The notes under the pieces are model-generated. The model was given only the letters and a program-made list of their open reading frames with translations, ran no database searches and had not been told where the DNA came from. Made by a program: the position numbers and the translations under genes. DNA of 31,657 nucleotides from the NCBI GenBank assembly GCA_038064935.1, contig JBBTRZ010000026.1, positions 1 to 31,657 of the forward strand. The letters are read 5' to 3'. Below are positions 1 through 7,563 of the stretch, piece by piece. The stretch's first letter is position 1. Every line of letters starts with the position of its first letter. Source of the DNA: JAGVGK01 sp038064935 (GTDB lineage Bacteria > Patescibacteriota > Minisyncoccia > Phycocordibacterales > JACOZG01).

Positions 1-76
1 CGATGTCATTTTACCCTTGCTAGAGAAGCGTCACTCGGAGGTGTGAGCTGGTACAGAGGTTGGGAGGTGAGATATA

Positions 77-352
77 ATGTTAGTGATGAAAGAAGTTGAG
101 TTGCTCGAGCTGTCCGCGCCCGGTTGCCAACATTGCGCCGCGTTCCGCGACTTTTGGCATGGAGTAGAAAAGGATTGGCCGTCGGTCAAATTTCGGGAAG
201 TTAGTGTCACCACAGAAGAAGGTCAAGAGTTGGCGGGTAAGCATCTGATCTTTGCTTCGCCCGGGATTATTCTAAACCAGGAACTTTTCTCAACTGGCGG
301 AGTGAATGAGGAGAAATTTCTAGCCAAGTTGAAGGAGTTATCGCAATCATGA
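77..352 (+). CDS. Thioredoxin/glutaredoxin-like CxxC protein
   Basis: A 91-residue protein with the redox motif GCQHC near residues 16-20, preceded by a beta-strand-like ELLELSAP and followed by a helix, as in the thioredoxin fold; a SPGII segment sits where thioredoxins carry the cis-proline. It has no signal peptide, so it should be cytosolic. It opens a plus-strand gene run and lies just upstream of a CcdA-type electron carrier, so it could pass reducing equivalents to it (inference). Start choice: a strong Shine-Dalgarno GGAGGTGA at 63-70 favours ATG 77; a TATAAT at 73-78 would instead put transcription start near 85, favouring ATG 86 (MKEVELL). Fold assignment is fairly safe; the partner is inferred. 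Confidence 0.75.
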   Translation: MLVMKEVELLELSAPGCQHCAAFRDFWHGVEKDWPSVKFREVSVTTEEGQELAGKHLIFASPGIILNQELFSTGGVNEEKFLAKLKELSQS

Positions 353-353
353 A

Positions 354-728
354 ATGAATCGGCTTAAACCAGAACTTGTTTTACGGCTGTCGCTCGCGCT
401 CACCTATTTTTATTCGGGTTACAGTTTGCTTACCAGTCCTAAGAGTTGGACGCAGTTTGCTCCCCTTTGGTTTCGCGATTTTTTAGACAGTTTGAATTTT
501 CCCCTAACGGCTTTCGTCCAAGTGCAAGGGGCGATTGAGATCATAATGGCTCTAGTTTTTGTCATTTGGTTCATGCCTCGACGGTGGGTGCGCTATGCCG
601 CTTTCCTTTCGAGTTTGGAAATGGGGCTCATCCTCTTTTTTACCGGCATTGATTTAATCACTTTCCGGGATATTGGTCTCCTTGGTCTCTCGTTTGCTAT
701 ATTTCTAATCTACCGTGAACGGAACTAA
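354..728 (+). CDS. DoxX-like small integral membrane protein
   Basis: A 124-residue protein with about four hydrophobic segments (roughly residues 8-25, 50-72, 80-97 and 102-119), the size and layout of DoxX/DoxD-like membrane proteins. The early LRLSLALTYFYSGYSLL segment resembles the first helix of that family. It begins two bases after the thioredoxin-like gene stops and overlaps the next gene by 14 nt, so the three are probably cotranscribed. DoxX-like proteins are often linked to redox or oxidative-stress functions, which suits a neighbourhood of thiol and copper proteins, but no catalytic residues are visible and the exact role is unknown. Confidence 0.6.
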   Translation: MNRLKPELVLRLSLALTYFYSGYSLLTSPKSWTQFAPLWFRDFLDSLNFPLTAFVQVQGAIEIIMALVFVIWFMPRRWVRYAAFLSSLEMGLILFFTGIDLITFRDIGLLGLSFAIFLIYRERN

Positions 729-2925
729 TTTTAAAAAGATTTTAATCGGTGGCATCTTGGCCCTGACGATCCTAATGATTTTTGGGTTATTGTGGGCTTT
801 TGTCTTAGGCCCACAGAATAGCGCTTTGGCGTCGGGCAGTCTCGGTTGGTACCTTTTCAGTTATGCGATGGGATTAACGATGATCGTCCTGCCCTGCACC
901 TTGCCGCTTGCTTTCGTCATTGTCCCAATGGTGCTTAAGAAGGGCGCGGGCAAAGGTTTCGGCTTGGCCCTCGCCTTCGGTCTGGGAGTAGCCATCACCT
1001 TGAGTCTCTACGGAATTCTGGCGGCGGTGGTGGGTAAGTTGGCCATCGGTTCTCTCGCCACGCCGCTCGAGACGGTCAAGAATTGGGTTTATTTTATTGC
1101 TGGTATTTTCGCTTACCTCTTTGCCTTGAGTGAAGTTGGTTTAATGAAATTTCATATGCCAACTTATAAGGGAGCGGCGCCGGCTTTTATTCAGAAGCAG
1201 GGCGATTATTTGAAAGCGCTTTTACTCGGTTTGTTTCTTGGCAATATCGGCGTTGGTTGCCCGCATCCGGCCACCCCCTTGATCTTGACCGAGATTGCGA
1301 GTTCGGGCGATATTTTCTACGGCTGGACTCTCTTTCTCGTCCACGCGCTCGGCCGGATTATCCCGTTGCTCATCTTAGCCTTTCTGGCCATCCTCGGCGT
1401 TAACGCTCTGTCCTGGCTGGTCGCGAGGAAAGATAAGTTGGAGCGAGCAACCGGCTGGGCTATGGTTTTTGTCGCCGGTTTCATTCTGACTCTCGGATTA
1501 TTTACTCATGACTGGTGGGTCAATTCTGGACAGCATACTTTGCTCGAATCAATCACCCAAGAGGAACTTCTGACTGGCAAAATCGCCGCCGAGCTGGGTG
1601 TCGGCAATGCTCACACTCATGGATTAGAAACCGGCGCCGGCTTGTTTGGCTTACCCCTTTCATGGGGAAATTGGTTTATGGTTTTCCTTTGGGCCTTGCC
1701 ACTGTGGTGGTACTATAAGAAGAAACGAGAAGAATCTATGGAAAAAAATTTGTTAGAAAACCGTTTTTGGACCTATATTTTTTTAACGCTTTTGTTTATC
1801 GTCACCTTCGTGTATTATCTGCCGACGCGATTTCTGCTCCAAGCGCAGATGCCACATGCTGATGAGATGACTAGCGGTCACAATGAGACGGTTTATCGTG
1901 AAGTGGGGGCGGTGACAACGGGGCTCAAGGTCAATCTATTGACCCTCGCTACCTCGACGACGGTTGGGGTGCCGACTGAATTGCGTTTTTTCGTTGGTGA
2001 CGAGCCGAGTGGTTTGCCAGCGCCGAATTATGTGTTGGAAATAGAACATGAGAAATTAATGCATGTCATCGGCGTCCGCGATGATCTCGAAGAATTTTTC
2101 CATATCCATCCCCAGCCAATCGCCACCCCGGGTATCTTTAATGTCAATCACACTTTTACCGCGCCGGGAAACTACAAAGTTTGGTCAGAGATCAAGCAAG
2201 GAGGAATTGTTCACACTTTCGGACATACGCCATTCTTGATTGAGGGTTCTGGTGTAAGACCAATTAAAAATCATAAAACAGATTTTTCTCGCCTAGCCGA
2301 AGTGGCTGGTTATAAAGTGGCGCTAAGTTTTGACGAGCCGATTATCGCCGGTCGCGAATACGATCTAACATTTTCTATTTCAGCTTCAGGCAACCAGCCC
2401 GTAGCACTTGATAATTATCTCGGGGCCGAAATGCACTTGGCGATCATCAAAGATGATTGGAGTCAGTTTATCCATACTCATCCGACCGATGACAACCACC
2501 CCCATTCTTCTTGGCCATTTGAATTTATCTCGCGAGCGTTGGCCAATGGCGACGGTCACGGCGACGAAGTTAATGGACATGTCGATACCAGGCCAATGGA
2601 AACCGGATTGGGAGTGGGGATTGCTTCGGCTTCAATTCCCTTTGTGGTTAATTTTCCCACACCGGGACTTTACCGCGCTTTCGCCCAATTTCGACCGGCC
2701 GACGCCAACCTTGCTCCAGATGATTATTTGCTTGCTTCGTTTTGGATTGAAGTCAAGGAGACTGGTCAAACTGCTGCTCAAACACAAGCACTCATTCCAA
2801 GCCGAACTTTTACTGACACCGGCGCCGGCAGTGGCACTTGGTGGTCGCGATTATTGATCAGCATTTTAGCTATCGTCGGGTTGAGCCTACTGGTTCGCCA
2901 TTTTTTAAAAATAAAAACCGTTTAA
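715..2925 (+). CDS. CcdA/DsbD-type transmembrane protein fused to His-rich extracytoplasmic domains
   Basis: A 736-residue protein starting with GTG at 715. Residues ~10-260 form a multi-helix CcdA-like region with one conserved cysteine in LPCTLPLAF (Cys61) and a second in GVGCPHP (Cys182), the pair that CcdA/DsbD proteins use to move electrons from cytosolic thioredoxin across the membrane. More helices follow (~317-335 and ~352-370). The rest is a large extracytoplasmic region with two similar His-rich motifs, EFFHIHPQP and QFIHTHPTDD, plus HADEMTSGH and DNHPHS, in beta-rich segments like YtkA/heavy-metal-binding domains. A final helix lies at ~708-728. This suggests a redox transporter carrying its own metal-handling module, consistent with the cupredoxin and CopA downstream. 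Fusion and motifs are seen; metal identity is inferred. Confidence 0.75.
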   Translation: MNGTNFKKILIGGILALTILMIFGLLWAFVLGPQNSALASGSLGWYLFSYAMGLTMIVLPCTLPLAFVIVPMVLKKGAGKGFGLALAFGLGVAITLSLYGILAAVVGKLAIGSLATPLETVKNWVYFIAGIFAYLFALSEVGLMKFHMPTYKGAAPAFIQKQGDYLKALLLGLFLGNIGVGCPHPATPLILTEIASSGDIFYGWTLFLVHALGRIIPLLILAFLAILGVNALSWLVARKDKLERATGWAMVFVAGFILTLGLFTHDWWVNSGQHTLLESITQEELLTGKIAAELGVGNAHTHGLETGAGLFGLPLSWGNWFMVFLWALPLWWYYKKKREESMEKNLLENRFWTYIFLTLLFIVTFVYYLPTRFLLQAQMPHADEMTSGHNETVYREVGAVTTGLKVNLLTLATSTTVGVPTELRFFVGDEPSGLPAPNYVLEIEHEKLMHVIGVRDDLEEFFHIHPQPIATPGIFNVNHTFTAPGNYKVWSEIKQGGIVHTFGHTPFLIEGSGVRPIKNHKTDFSRLAEVAGYKVALSFDEPIIAGREYDLTFSISASGNQPVALDNYLGAEMHLAIIKDDWSQFIHTHPTDDNHPHSSWPFEFISRALANGDGHGDEVNGHVDTRPMETGLGVGIASASIPFVVNFPTPGLYRAFAQFRPADANLAPDDYLLASFWIEVKETGQTAAQTQALIPSRTFTDTGAGSGTWWSRLLISILAIVGLSLLVRHFLKIKTV

Positions 2926-2932
2926 TTTTCCC

Positions 2933-3367
2933 ATGAATAAATATTTCATCTTACTTATCGTGGGCGTTGTGATTATTGGGGCGGGCGTGTTCTATCGTTC
3001 ATTTGTGATCGATGAAGCGAATAAGGGCATTGATACCGGTCAGGTCCGAGAAATTACCGTAATTGCTAAGCGCGATGAGTGGCGGTTCGCGCCGGAAAAT
3101 TTTGAAGTCAATCAGGGTGATACGATTAAGATGACGGCGATCAATGAAGATGACTATGATCACGGCATTGCCATTGAGGCCGCCGGCATCTCCCAGAAGA
3201 TGCCGGCCAATTCCACCGTCTCATTCTCGTTCAAGGTAACGAAAGCCGGCGATTATCCCTTCTATTGCTCGGTGCCTTGCGGTGATGGCGATGTCGGTGG
3301 CGTCCACCGCGCCCACGAAGACATGATCGGGACAATTCACGCCCGGAGTTTAGTCAACACGCAATAA
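2933..3367 (+). CDS. Membrane-anchored cupredoxin with a CuA-like ligand set
   Basis: A 144-residue protein with one N-terminal membrane anchor (~4-25) and a cupredoxin domain resembling cytochrome oxidase subunit II and nitrous-oxide reductase CuA domains. Visible ligands are His in DYDHGIAI, the pair in CSVPCG, then HEDM (H-x2-M). In typical CuA sites the second Cys is followed by x3-H-x2-M; here about eight extra residues (DGDVGGVHRA region) lie between Cys and the final His-x2-M, and they contain another His. No oxidase subunit I or other terminal oxidase gene is visible in this window. The gene starts 8 nt after the CcdA fusion, so a role in copper scavenging, transfer or electron transfer is likely (inference). 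Confidence 0.8.
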   Translation: MNKYFILLIVGVVIIGAGVFYRSFVIDEANKGIDTGQVREITVIAKRDEWRFAPENFEVNQGDTIKMTAINEDDYDHGIAIEAAGISQKMPANSTVSFSFKVTKAGDYPFYCSVPCGDGDVGGVHRAHEDMIGTIHARSLVNTQ

Positions 3368-3383
3368 TCAATAATCTTAATCC

Positions 3384-4505
3384 ATGACTAATTTTCAAAA
3401 AAGCGCGCTCCAAACCCAATATCCTCTTAGTCCAAGGAAGTTTTGGAAGAAAATCGTTCAAAAAGTATTCCCTATAGTGATTTCTGTTTCTGCCTTAATA
3501 TTAGCGCCAACGATTTTATTTTTTTCTGGTAAAACCAAAACTCTTGTCAATTTTAACGGCAAAGAGATACACATTTTTAATTACTTATTAAGCTTCTCAA
3601 TTTTGGTTTGGTTTTTGATTATTTTATTCACGGTAATTGTTTATGCGTTCTATGTTCGTGCCTATATTCGACGATATTATTATGATGCGGGAGAAAGTTT
3701 TGTCACTATCAAAAAAGGAGTGTTTACGCCGACGGAGATTCATGTCCAGTATGGCAAAATCCAAGATGTCTATGTGGATCAAGATTTACTTGATCGGATG
3801 ATGGGACTCTATGATGTTCATATTGCCAGCGCCACCGTTGCTTCCGGGATCGAGGCTCACATTGATGGTGTCAATCAAATTGCCGCCGAAGGTCTCAAAT
3901 CTTTTCTCTTGTCTAAGATTAGTGGTCAGGTGTTACCAACTGATCAATCTAGCCAGACAACAGTTTCTAGTTCTCGCGCCACTTTTTCATCCAGTGAAGA
4001 AATATCTAGCAATACTTACCCCATAAGTTCTCGTTTTCTACCAGCCCGATTTTTTTCCGGCCTCCTTTGGTTTGCTGTTCTATTTTTGTTTTTTGCAATA
4101 CCGATTTTAAGCGGTTTCGTTATTGAGGGATGGTCGCTCCGTACCAGGTACGCTTTGTATGTTTTGGGGATTATCTGTTTTAGTTTGTATGTTTGGCGTT
4201 TAATTTATCTGATTATTTGGAAGAAAAATTTTAGATTTGCTTTTCTTCCAGATTTTATTCGCACGGATTCTTCAGTAATAAATAAAAGTGAGAAACAATT
4301 ACCTTACTCCAGTGTTCAAGATGTCATGGTTCGTCAGGGACTTTTTGACCGGCTGTTCGGTATTTGCAGCGTTTTTATTTCTAATGCTTCACGAGTCGGT
4401 CTCGGTATCGTTCTTCCTGGCCAAAGTCTAGAGAAAGGCAATGAAATTGCTAATATTTTAAAAAACTCGGTTTTATCTGCCGATCGGTCTAAAACCGGAT
4501 TATAA
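3384..4505 (+). CDS. Membrane protein with two bacterial PH (YdbS/YdbT-like) domains
   Basis: A 373-residue protein with paired hydrophobic segments at ~28-48 and ~67-90, then a first bacterial PH-like domain (ITIKKGVFTPTEIHV... followed by YGKIQDVYVDQDLLDRMMGLYDVHI), a Ser/Thr-rich linker (~183-213), two further helices (~229-250 and ~256-278) and a second PH-like domain (LPYSSVQDVMVRQGLFDRLFGICSVFI). The twice-seen IQDV-x3-Q-x-LxDRxxGxxxVxI pattern is the signature of the bPH_2/DUF304 family (E. coli YdbS/YdbT). Function in the family is poorly defined; a membrane-associated structural or protein-folding role is possible. It lies between copper genes with 16 nt upstream spacing; whether it belongs functionally with them is unclear. 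Confidence 0.75.
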   Translation: MTNFQKSALQTQYPLSPRKFWKKIVQKVFPIVISVSALILAPTILFFSGKTKTLVNFNGKEIHIFNYLLSFSILVWFLIILFTVIVYAFYVRAYIRRYYYDAGESFVTIKKGVFTPTEIHVQYGKIQDVYVDQDLLDRMMGLYDVHIASATVASGIEAHIDGVNQIAAEGLKSFLLSKISGQVLPTDQSSQTTVSSSRATFSSSEEISSNTYPISSRFLPARFFSGLLWFAVLFLFFAIPILSGFVIEGWSLRTRYALYVLGIICFSLYVWRLIYLIIWKKNFRFAFLPDFIRTDSSVINKSEKQLPYSSVQDVMVRQGLFDRLFGICSVFISNASRVGLGIVLPGQSLEKGNEIANILKNSVLSADRSKTGL

Positions 4506-4508
4506 ATT

Positions 4509-4916
4509 ATGACCGACAAAATTTTGACAAAAATTGCCTTGTTCCAGGGTAAGAAAATTAGAAAAACTCTCAAGAATGGTGAGTGGTGGTTTGTGATTAC
4601 CGATGTTGCGGAAGCTTTAACTGGTTCAACTCAACCAGAAGGTTATTTGAAAGACATGCGTCGTAGAGATCCAGAACTTGCTAAAGGGTGGGGGCAAATT
4701 GCCACCCCCCTTTCTATTTCCACGGCAGGAGGAGTGCAAAAACTAAATTGTGCTACCACCGAAGGAATTTTCCGTTTCATTCAATCAATTCCCTCGCCCA
4801 GAGCCGAACCATTTAAGCGTTGGCTGGCAAAAGTGGGTTATGAGCGAATACAGGAAATAGAGAATCCGGAACTGGCAACAAAACGGACCAGAAACGGCTC
4901 GGGCGTTCCGTGGTAA
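4509..4916 (+). CDS. Bro-N domain protein, 3' half lost (probably a decayed gene)
   Basis: A 135-residue Bro-N (phage/baculovirus antirepressor-type DNA-binding) domain: it reads IALFQGKKIRKTL...EWWFVITDVAEALT, then a conserved TTEGIFRFIQSIPSP and FKRWLAKVGYERIQEIENPE. Full-length relatives in CPR genomes continue for roughly another hundred or more residues. Here the frame runs into GSGVPW and stops soon after PELATKRTR, while a tail typical of the family is found in another frame directly downstream (see 4883-4969). The gene therefore looks like the product of an internal deletion that joined the two ends out of frame. The surviving N-terminal domain might still bind DNA. It is an accessory gene interrupting the copper module, 3 nt after the PH-domain gene. 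Confidence 0.75.
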   Translation: MTDKILTKIALFQGKKIRKTLKNGEWWFVITDVAEALTGSTQPEGYLKDMRRRDPELAKGWGQIATPLSISTAGGVQKLNCATTEGIFRFIQSIPSPRAEPFKRWLAKVGYERIQEIENPELATKRTRNGSGVPW

Positions 4917-4969
4917 CAAAGAAAAATTTTATAAACAAACCGGAAAATAAAAAACGATTAAGAAAATAA
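4883..4969 (+). pseudogene. Detached C-terminal tail of the Bro-N gene, in another frame
   Basis: In the frame offset from the Bro-N gene this stretch reads QKRLGRSVVTKKNFINKP and then a lysine-rich end stopping at TAA 4967-4969. The LGRSVVTKKNF phrase resembles the usual C-terminus of CPR Bro-N proteins as I recall them. It abuts copA (ATG 4971) by one base, which is where an intact gene would have ended. I see no start codon of its own, so it is a remnant. Confidence 0.6.
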
Positions 4970-4970
4970 T

Positions 4971-7292
4971 ATGACCAAGCTCGTACTTAAGGTTAAAGGA
5001 ATGCATTGCGCGTCGTGCGCGATTCTGATTGATAAGTTGGTGGGGAAACAAGCCGGTGTCATTAGGGCGAGTACTAGTTACGGCGCCGAGAAGGTGACCC
5101 TCGAATTTGATGAAACTAAAATTACTCTGGAGAAAATTGATCAGCTCATCAATCAGCTTGGTTACGATCTAATTCGGCCGGAAGAAGAGGGCGGGACGCT
5201 CGAGGAAGAAGAAAAGAAAGAAGCCAAACAAATTAAAGAAGCCGGCCGGCGGGTTCTACTCGCTTTTATAATTTCCGCGCCGATTGTCATCTATTATATG
5301 TTTATTCACATGTTTAATTTGAAGCATGTGCATGAGATTTGGGGTTTAGATTTGAATTATGTTTACTGGGTATTATCCACGCCGATTCAATTTGTCATCG
5401 CTTGGCCGTTTTATCGCAACGCGTTCACGGCTCTGCGGGTGGGTGTCGCCAATATGGATGTCTTAGTCGTTCTTGGTACATCGGCCGCTTATTTCTACAG
5501 CGCCATCGGTTTTCTCTTTTTCAACATTGACCATCCGTTTTGGGAATCGTCCGCCGCTCTGCTCTCCTTCATCTTACTCGGTCGTTACATCGAGGCGCGA
5601 GCTAAGGGCCGGGCCTCGTCGGCGATTAAGGAGTTATTAAAATTGGAAGCGAAAGAAGCTCATCTTTGGCGCGATGGACAGGAAGTGACGGTGCCACTTA
5701 ATGAGATTAAGGTGGATGATATTGTGATCGTGAAGCCGGGGGAGAAGATTCCGGTTGACGGGGTGATCGTTGAGGGAAAAACCCATATTGACGAGAAGGT
5801 AGTTACCGGGGAATCCTTCCCCGTCGGCAAGGGGATTGGTGACGAGGTGATTGGCGCGACCGTGAATCAAGATGGACTTGTGAGATTTAAGGTGACCAAG
5901 GTAGGCAAGAATACCCTACTGTCTCAAATTGTAAAAATGGTGGAAGAGGCCCAGGCGTCTAAGGCCCCGATTCAAGATTTGGTAGATAAAATTAGTGAAT
6001 ACTTCGTGCCGGCGGTCGTCGTCTTGTCCATCATTGCTTTCGTCGGCTGGGTCTTCGTCGCCGGACTACCTTTCCGCGCGGGACTGATGAAGATGATCGC
6101 GGTCTTGGTGATTTCTTGTCCGTGCGCGATGGGGCTCGCCACGCCGACAGCGCTCGTCGTCGGCATCGGTCGGGCCGCTAAATTCGGCATTATTTTGAAA
6201 GGCGGCGAGGCATTGGAAAAAGCTTATCGGGTCACCACCATTGCCTTCGATAAAACGGGGACCTTGACGATTGGCGAACCCAAAGTGACGGACATAATCA
6301 CGGCCTTTGGGGTTGATGGGCGAGACCTCTTGCGACTCGCGGCGGCGGTTGAGATGGGTTCGGAGCATCCGCTCGCGCGGGCGGTCATCGCTAAAGGGAA
6401 GGAAGATGTTGGCGAATTGCCATCGGTCAGTGATTTCCGCGCTCTGCAAGGAATGGGGATTGAGGGAGTCGTCGAGGGTAAGAAAATTGTGATCGGTAAT
6501 ACCACCTTGATTAGTAATCTTAATTTGGTGGGCAGTGATCTTAGAGAGGTTTTTGAACGGTTGCAAAATGAGGCCAAAACTGTGGTTTATGTTTTCATTG
6601 ATAGTAAACTAGCCGGGCTCATCGCCATGGCTGATACTTTGAAACCAAACGCGGCCGCGGCGATTGCCGCGCTTAAGGCGATGGGGAAGGAAATTATTAT
6701 GATTACCGGCGACAACCCCAAGACGGCGGCGGCGATCGGCAAACTTGTGGGGATTGATCGAGTGCTGGCGCAGGTCTTGCCGCAGGATAAAGAGAAAGTG
6801 ATTGCCGGTCTCCAGCAGGAAGGTAAAGTGGTGGCGATGGTGGGTGACGGGATTAATGATTCGCCGGCGCTGGCTAAAGCCGATCTCGGGATTGCCATTG
6901 GTTCGGGGACGGATGTGGCGATCGCGGCCGGAGAAGTGATTCTCGTCAAAGATGATCTGCGCGATGTGGTGACAGCGATTCAACTCTCCGGCAAGACGAT
7001 TAAGAAAGTGTGGCAGAATCTCTTCTGGGCCTTCATTTACAATCTGGTGGCGATCCCGATCGCCGGCGGGGCGCATCTTCTCTTCACTCAAGCGTCGCTC
7101 GGTGTGCCCGCGTCTTGGGTGGCGAAATTTGCCGAGTCGTCGAGTCGTTGGGGCCGGATTTTCTACAGTTTCTCCCAAGCCACGCTTCGACCCGAGATCG
7201 CCGGCTTCGCCATGGCCTTCTCCTCGGTCTCGGTCGTGTTAAACTCCCTCTTGTTAAAACTCTATACCCCGGCGATTGAGAAGAAAAACTAA
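4971..7292 (+). CDS. copA: Cu+-translocating P1B-type ATPase
   Basis: A 773-residue copper-exporting ATPase. In order: an N-terminal heavy-metal-binding domain with GMHCASC (Cys13, Cys16); an Asp/Glu/Lys-rich linker; membrane helices from ~90; the actuator TGESFP; the metal-path motif SCPCAMG (Cys383-Pro-Cys385); the phosphorylation site DKTGTLT (Asp427); the SEHPLARAV ATP-binding motif of P1B pumps; and the hinge GDGINDSPALAKADLGIAIG. The last two helices carry the YN-x4-P and SSVSVVLNSL signatures of Cu+ (P1B-1) pumps. The loop between them is about 30 residues longer than in ordinary CopA. A CopZ-like chaperone follows 12 nt later, and a CuA-like cupredoxin lies upstream, so this is the export arm of a copper module. 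Confidence 0.95.
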   Translation: MTKLVLKVKGMHCASCAILIDKLVGKQAGVIRASTSYGAEKVTLEFDETKITLEKIDQLINQLGYDLIRPEEEGGTLEEEEKKEAKQIKEAGRRVLLAFIISAPIVIYYMFIHMFNLKHVHEIWGLDLNYVYWVLSTPIQFVIAWPFYRNAFTALRVGVANMDVLVVLGTSAAYFYSAIGFLFFNIDHPFWESSAALLSFILLGRYIEARAKGRASSAIKELLKLEAKEAHLWRDGQEVTVPLNEIKVDDIVIVKPGEKIPVDGVIVEGKTHIDEKVVTGESFPVGKGIGDEVIGATVNQDGLVRFKVTKVGKNTLLSQIVKMVEEAQASKAPIQDLVDKISEYFVPAVVVLSIIAFVGWVFVAGLPFRAGLMKMIAVLVISCPCAMGLATPTALVVGIGRAAKFGIILKGGEALEKAYRVTTIAFDKTGTLTIGEPKVTDIITAFGVDGRDLLRLAAAVEMGSEHPLARAVIAKGKEDVGELPSVSDFRALQGMGIEGVVEGKKIVIGNTTLISNLNLVGSDLREVFERLQNEAKTVVYVFIDSKLAGLIAMADTLKPNAAAAIAALKAMGKEIIMITGDNPKTAAAIGKLVGIDRVLAQVLPQDKEKVIAGLQQEGKVVAMVGDGINDSPALAKADLGIAIGSGTDVAIAAGEVILVKDDLRDVVTAIQLSGKTIKKVWQNLFWAFIYNLVAIPIAGGAHLLFTQASLGVPASWVAKFAESSSRWGRIFYSFSQATLRPEIAGFAMAFSSVSVVLNSLLLKLYTPAIEKKN

Positions 7293-7304
7293 CCTTAATT
7301 ATTT

Positions 7305-7511
7305 ATGGAAAAGTTGGAAATGAAAATTGAGGGGATGCATTGCGGGGCGTGCGCCACCGGTATTCAAATGTTGACTGCCACAATGGATGGTGTCAAATCG
7401 GTTTTCGTCGATTACAACGCCAAAAAGGGAACTTGGGAAATTGATCCGACCAAAGTGACTAAAGAGCAAATTCAGAAAGCGATTGCCGAACTCGGTTATA
7501 CGGCCGCTTGA
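7305..7511 (+). CDS. copZ: CopZ-like copper chaperone (HMA domain)
   Basis: A 68-residue single heavy-metal-associated domain: MEKLEMKIEGMHCGACATG, with the metal-binding pair Cys14 and Cys17 in GMHCGAC, and an ending EQIQKAIAELGYTAA typical of the fold's last helix. It lies 12 nt behind copA and should carry Cu+ in the cytosol to the ATPase's own N-terminal HMA domain. Its length (68 residues) is normal for CopZ. Metal specificity is inferred from the neighbouring P1B-1 pump. Confidence 0.85.
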   Translation: MEKLEMKIEGMHCGACATGIQMLTATMDGVKSVFVDYNAKKGTWEIDPTKVTKEQIQKAIAELGYTAA

Positions 7512-7545
7512 ATTTGACATTTCATTTGCTTTTATCGCGGAATAA

Positions 7546-7554
7546 TGCTAGGTT
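7546..7554 (+). promoter_or_regulatory. Extended -10 promoter of the helicase gene
   Basis: TGcTAGGTT; the expected start site (~7561) is 3 nt before ATG 7564. The same -10 sequence class precedes gatC. Confidence 0.5.
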
Positions 7555-7563
7555 GAGCCGCAT

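Noticed and set aside
2408..2857. 149-residue plus-strand ORF inside the CcdA-fusion gene
   Set aside because: An alternative-frame shadow of the His-rich domain with no start signal.
6066..7178. Minus-strand ORFs opposite copA
   Set aside because: Several mutually overlapping frames antisense to conserved ATPase motifs; no homology or promoter seen.
7514..7519. TTGACA as -35 box of the helicase promoter
   Set aside because: It lies 29 nt from the extended -10 box, too far; the -10 alone fits the pattern of other genes here.
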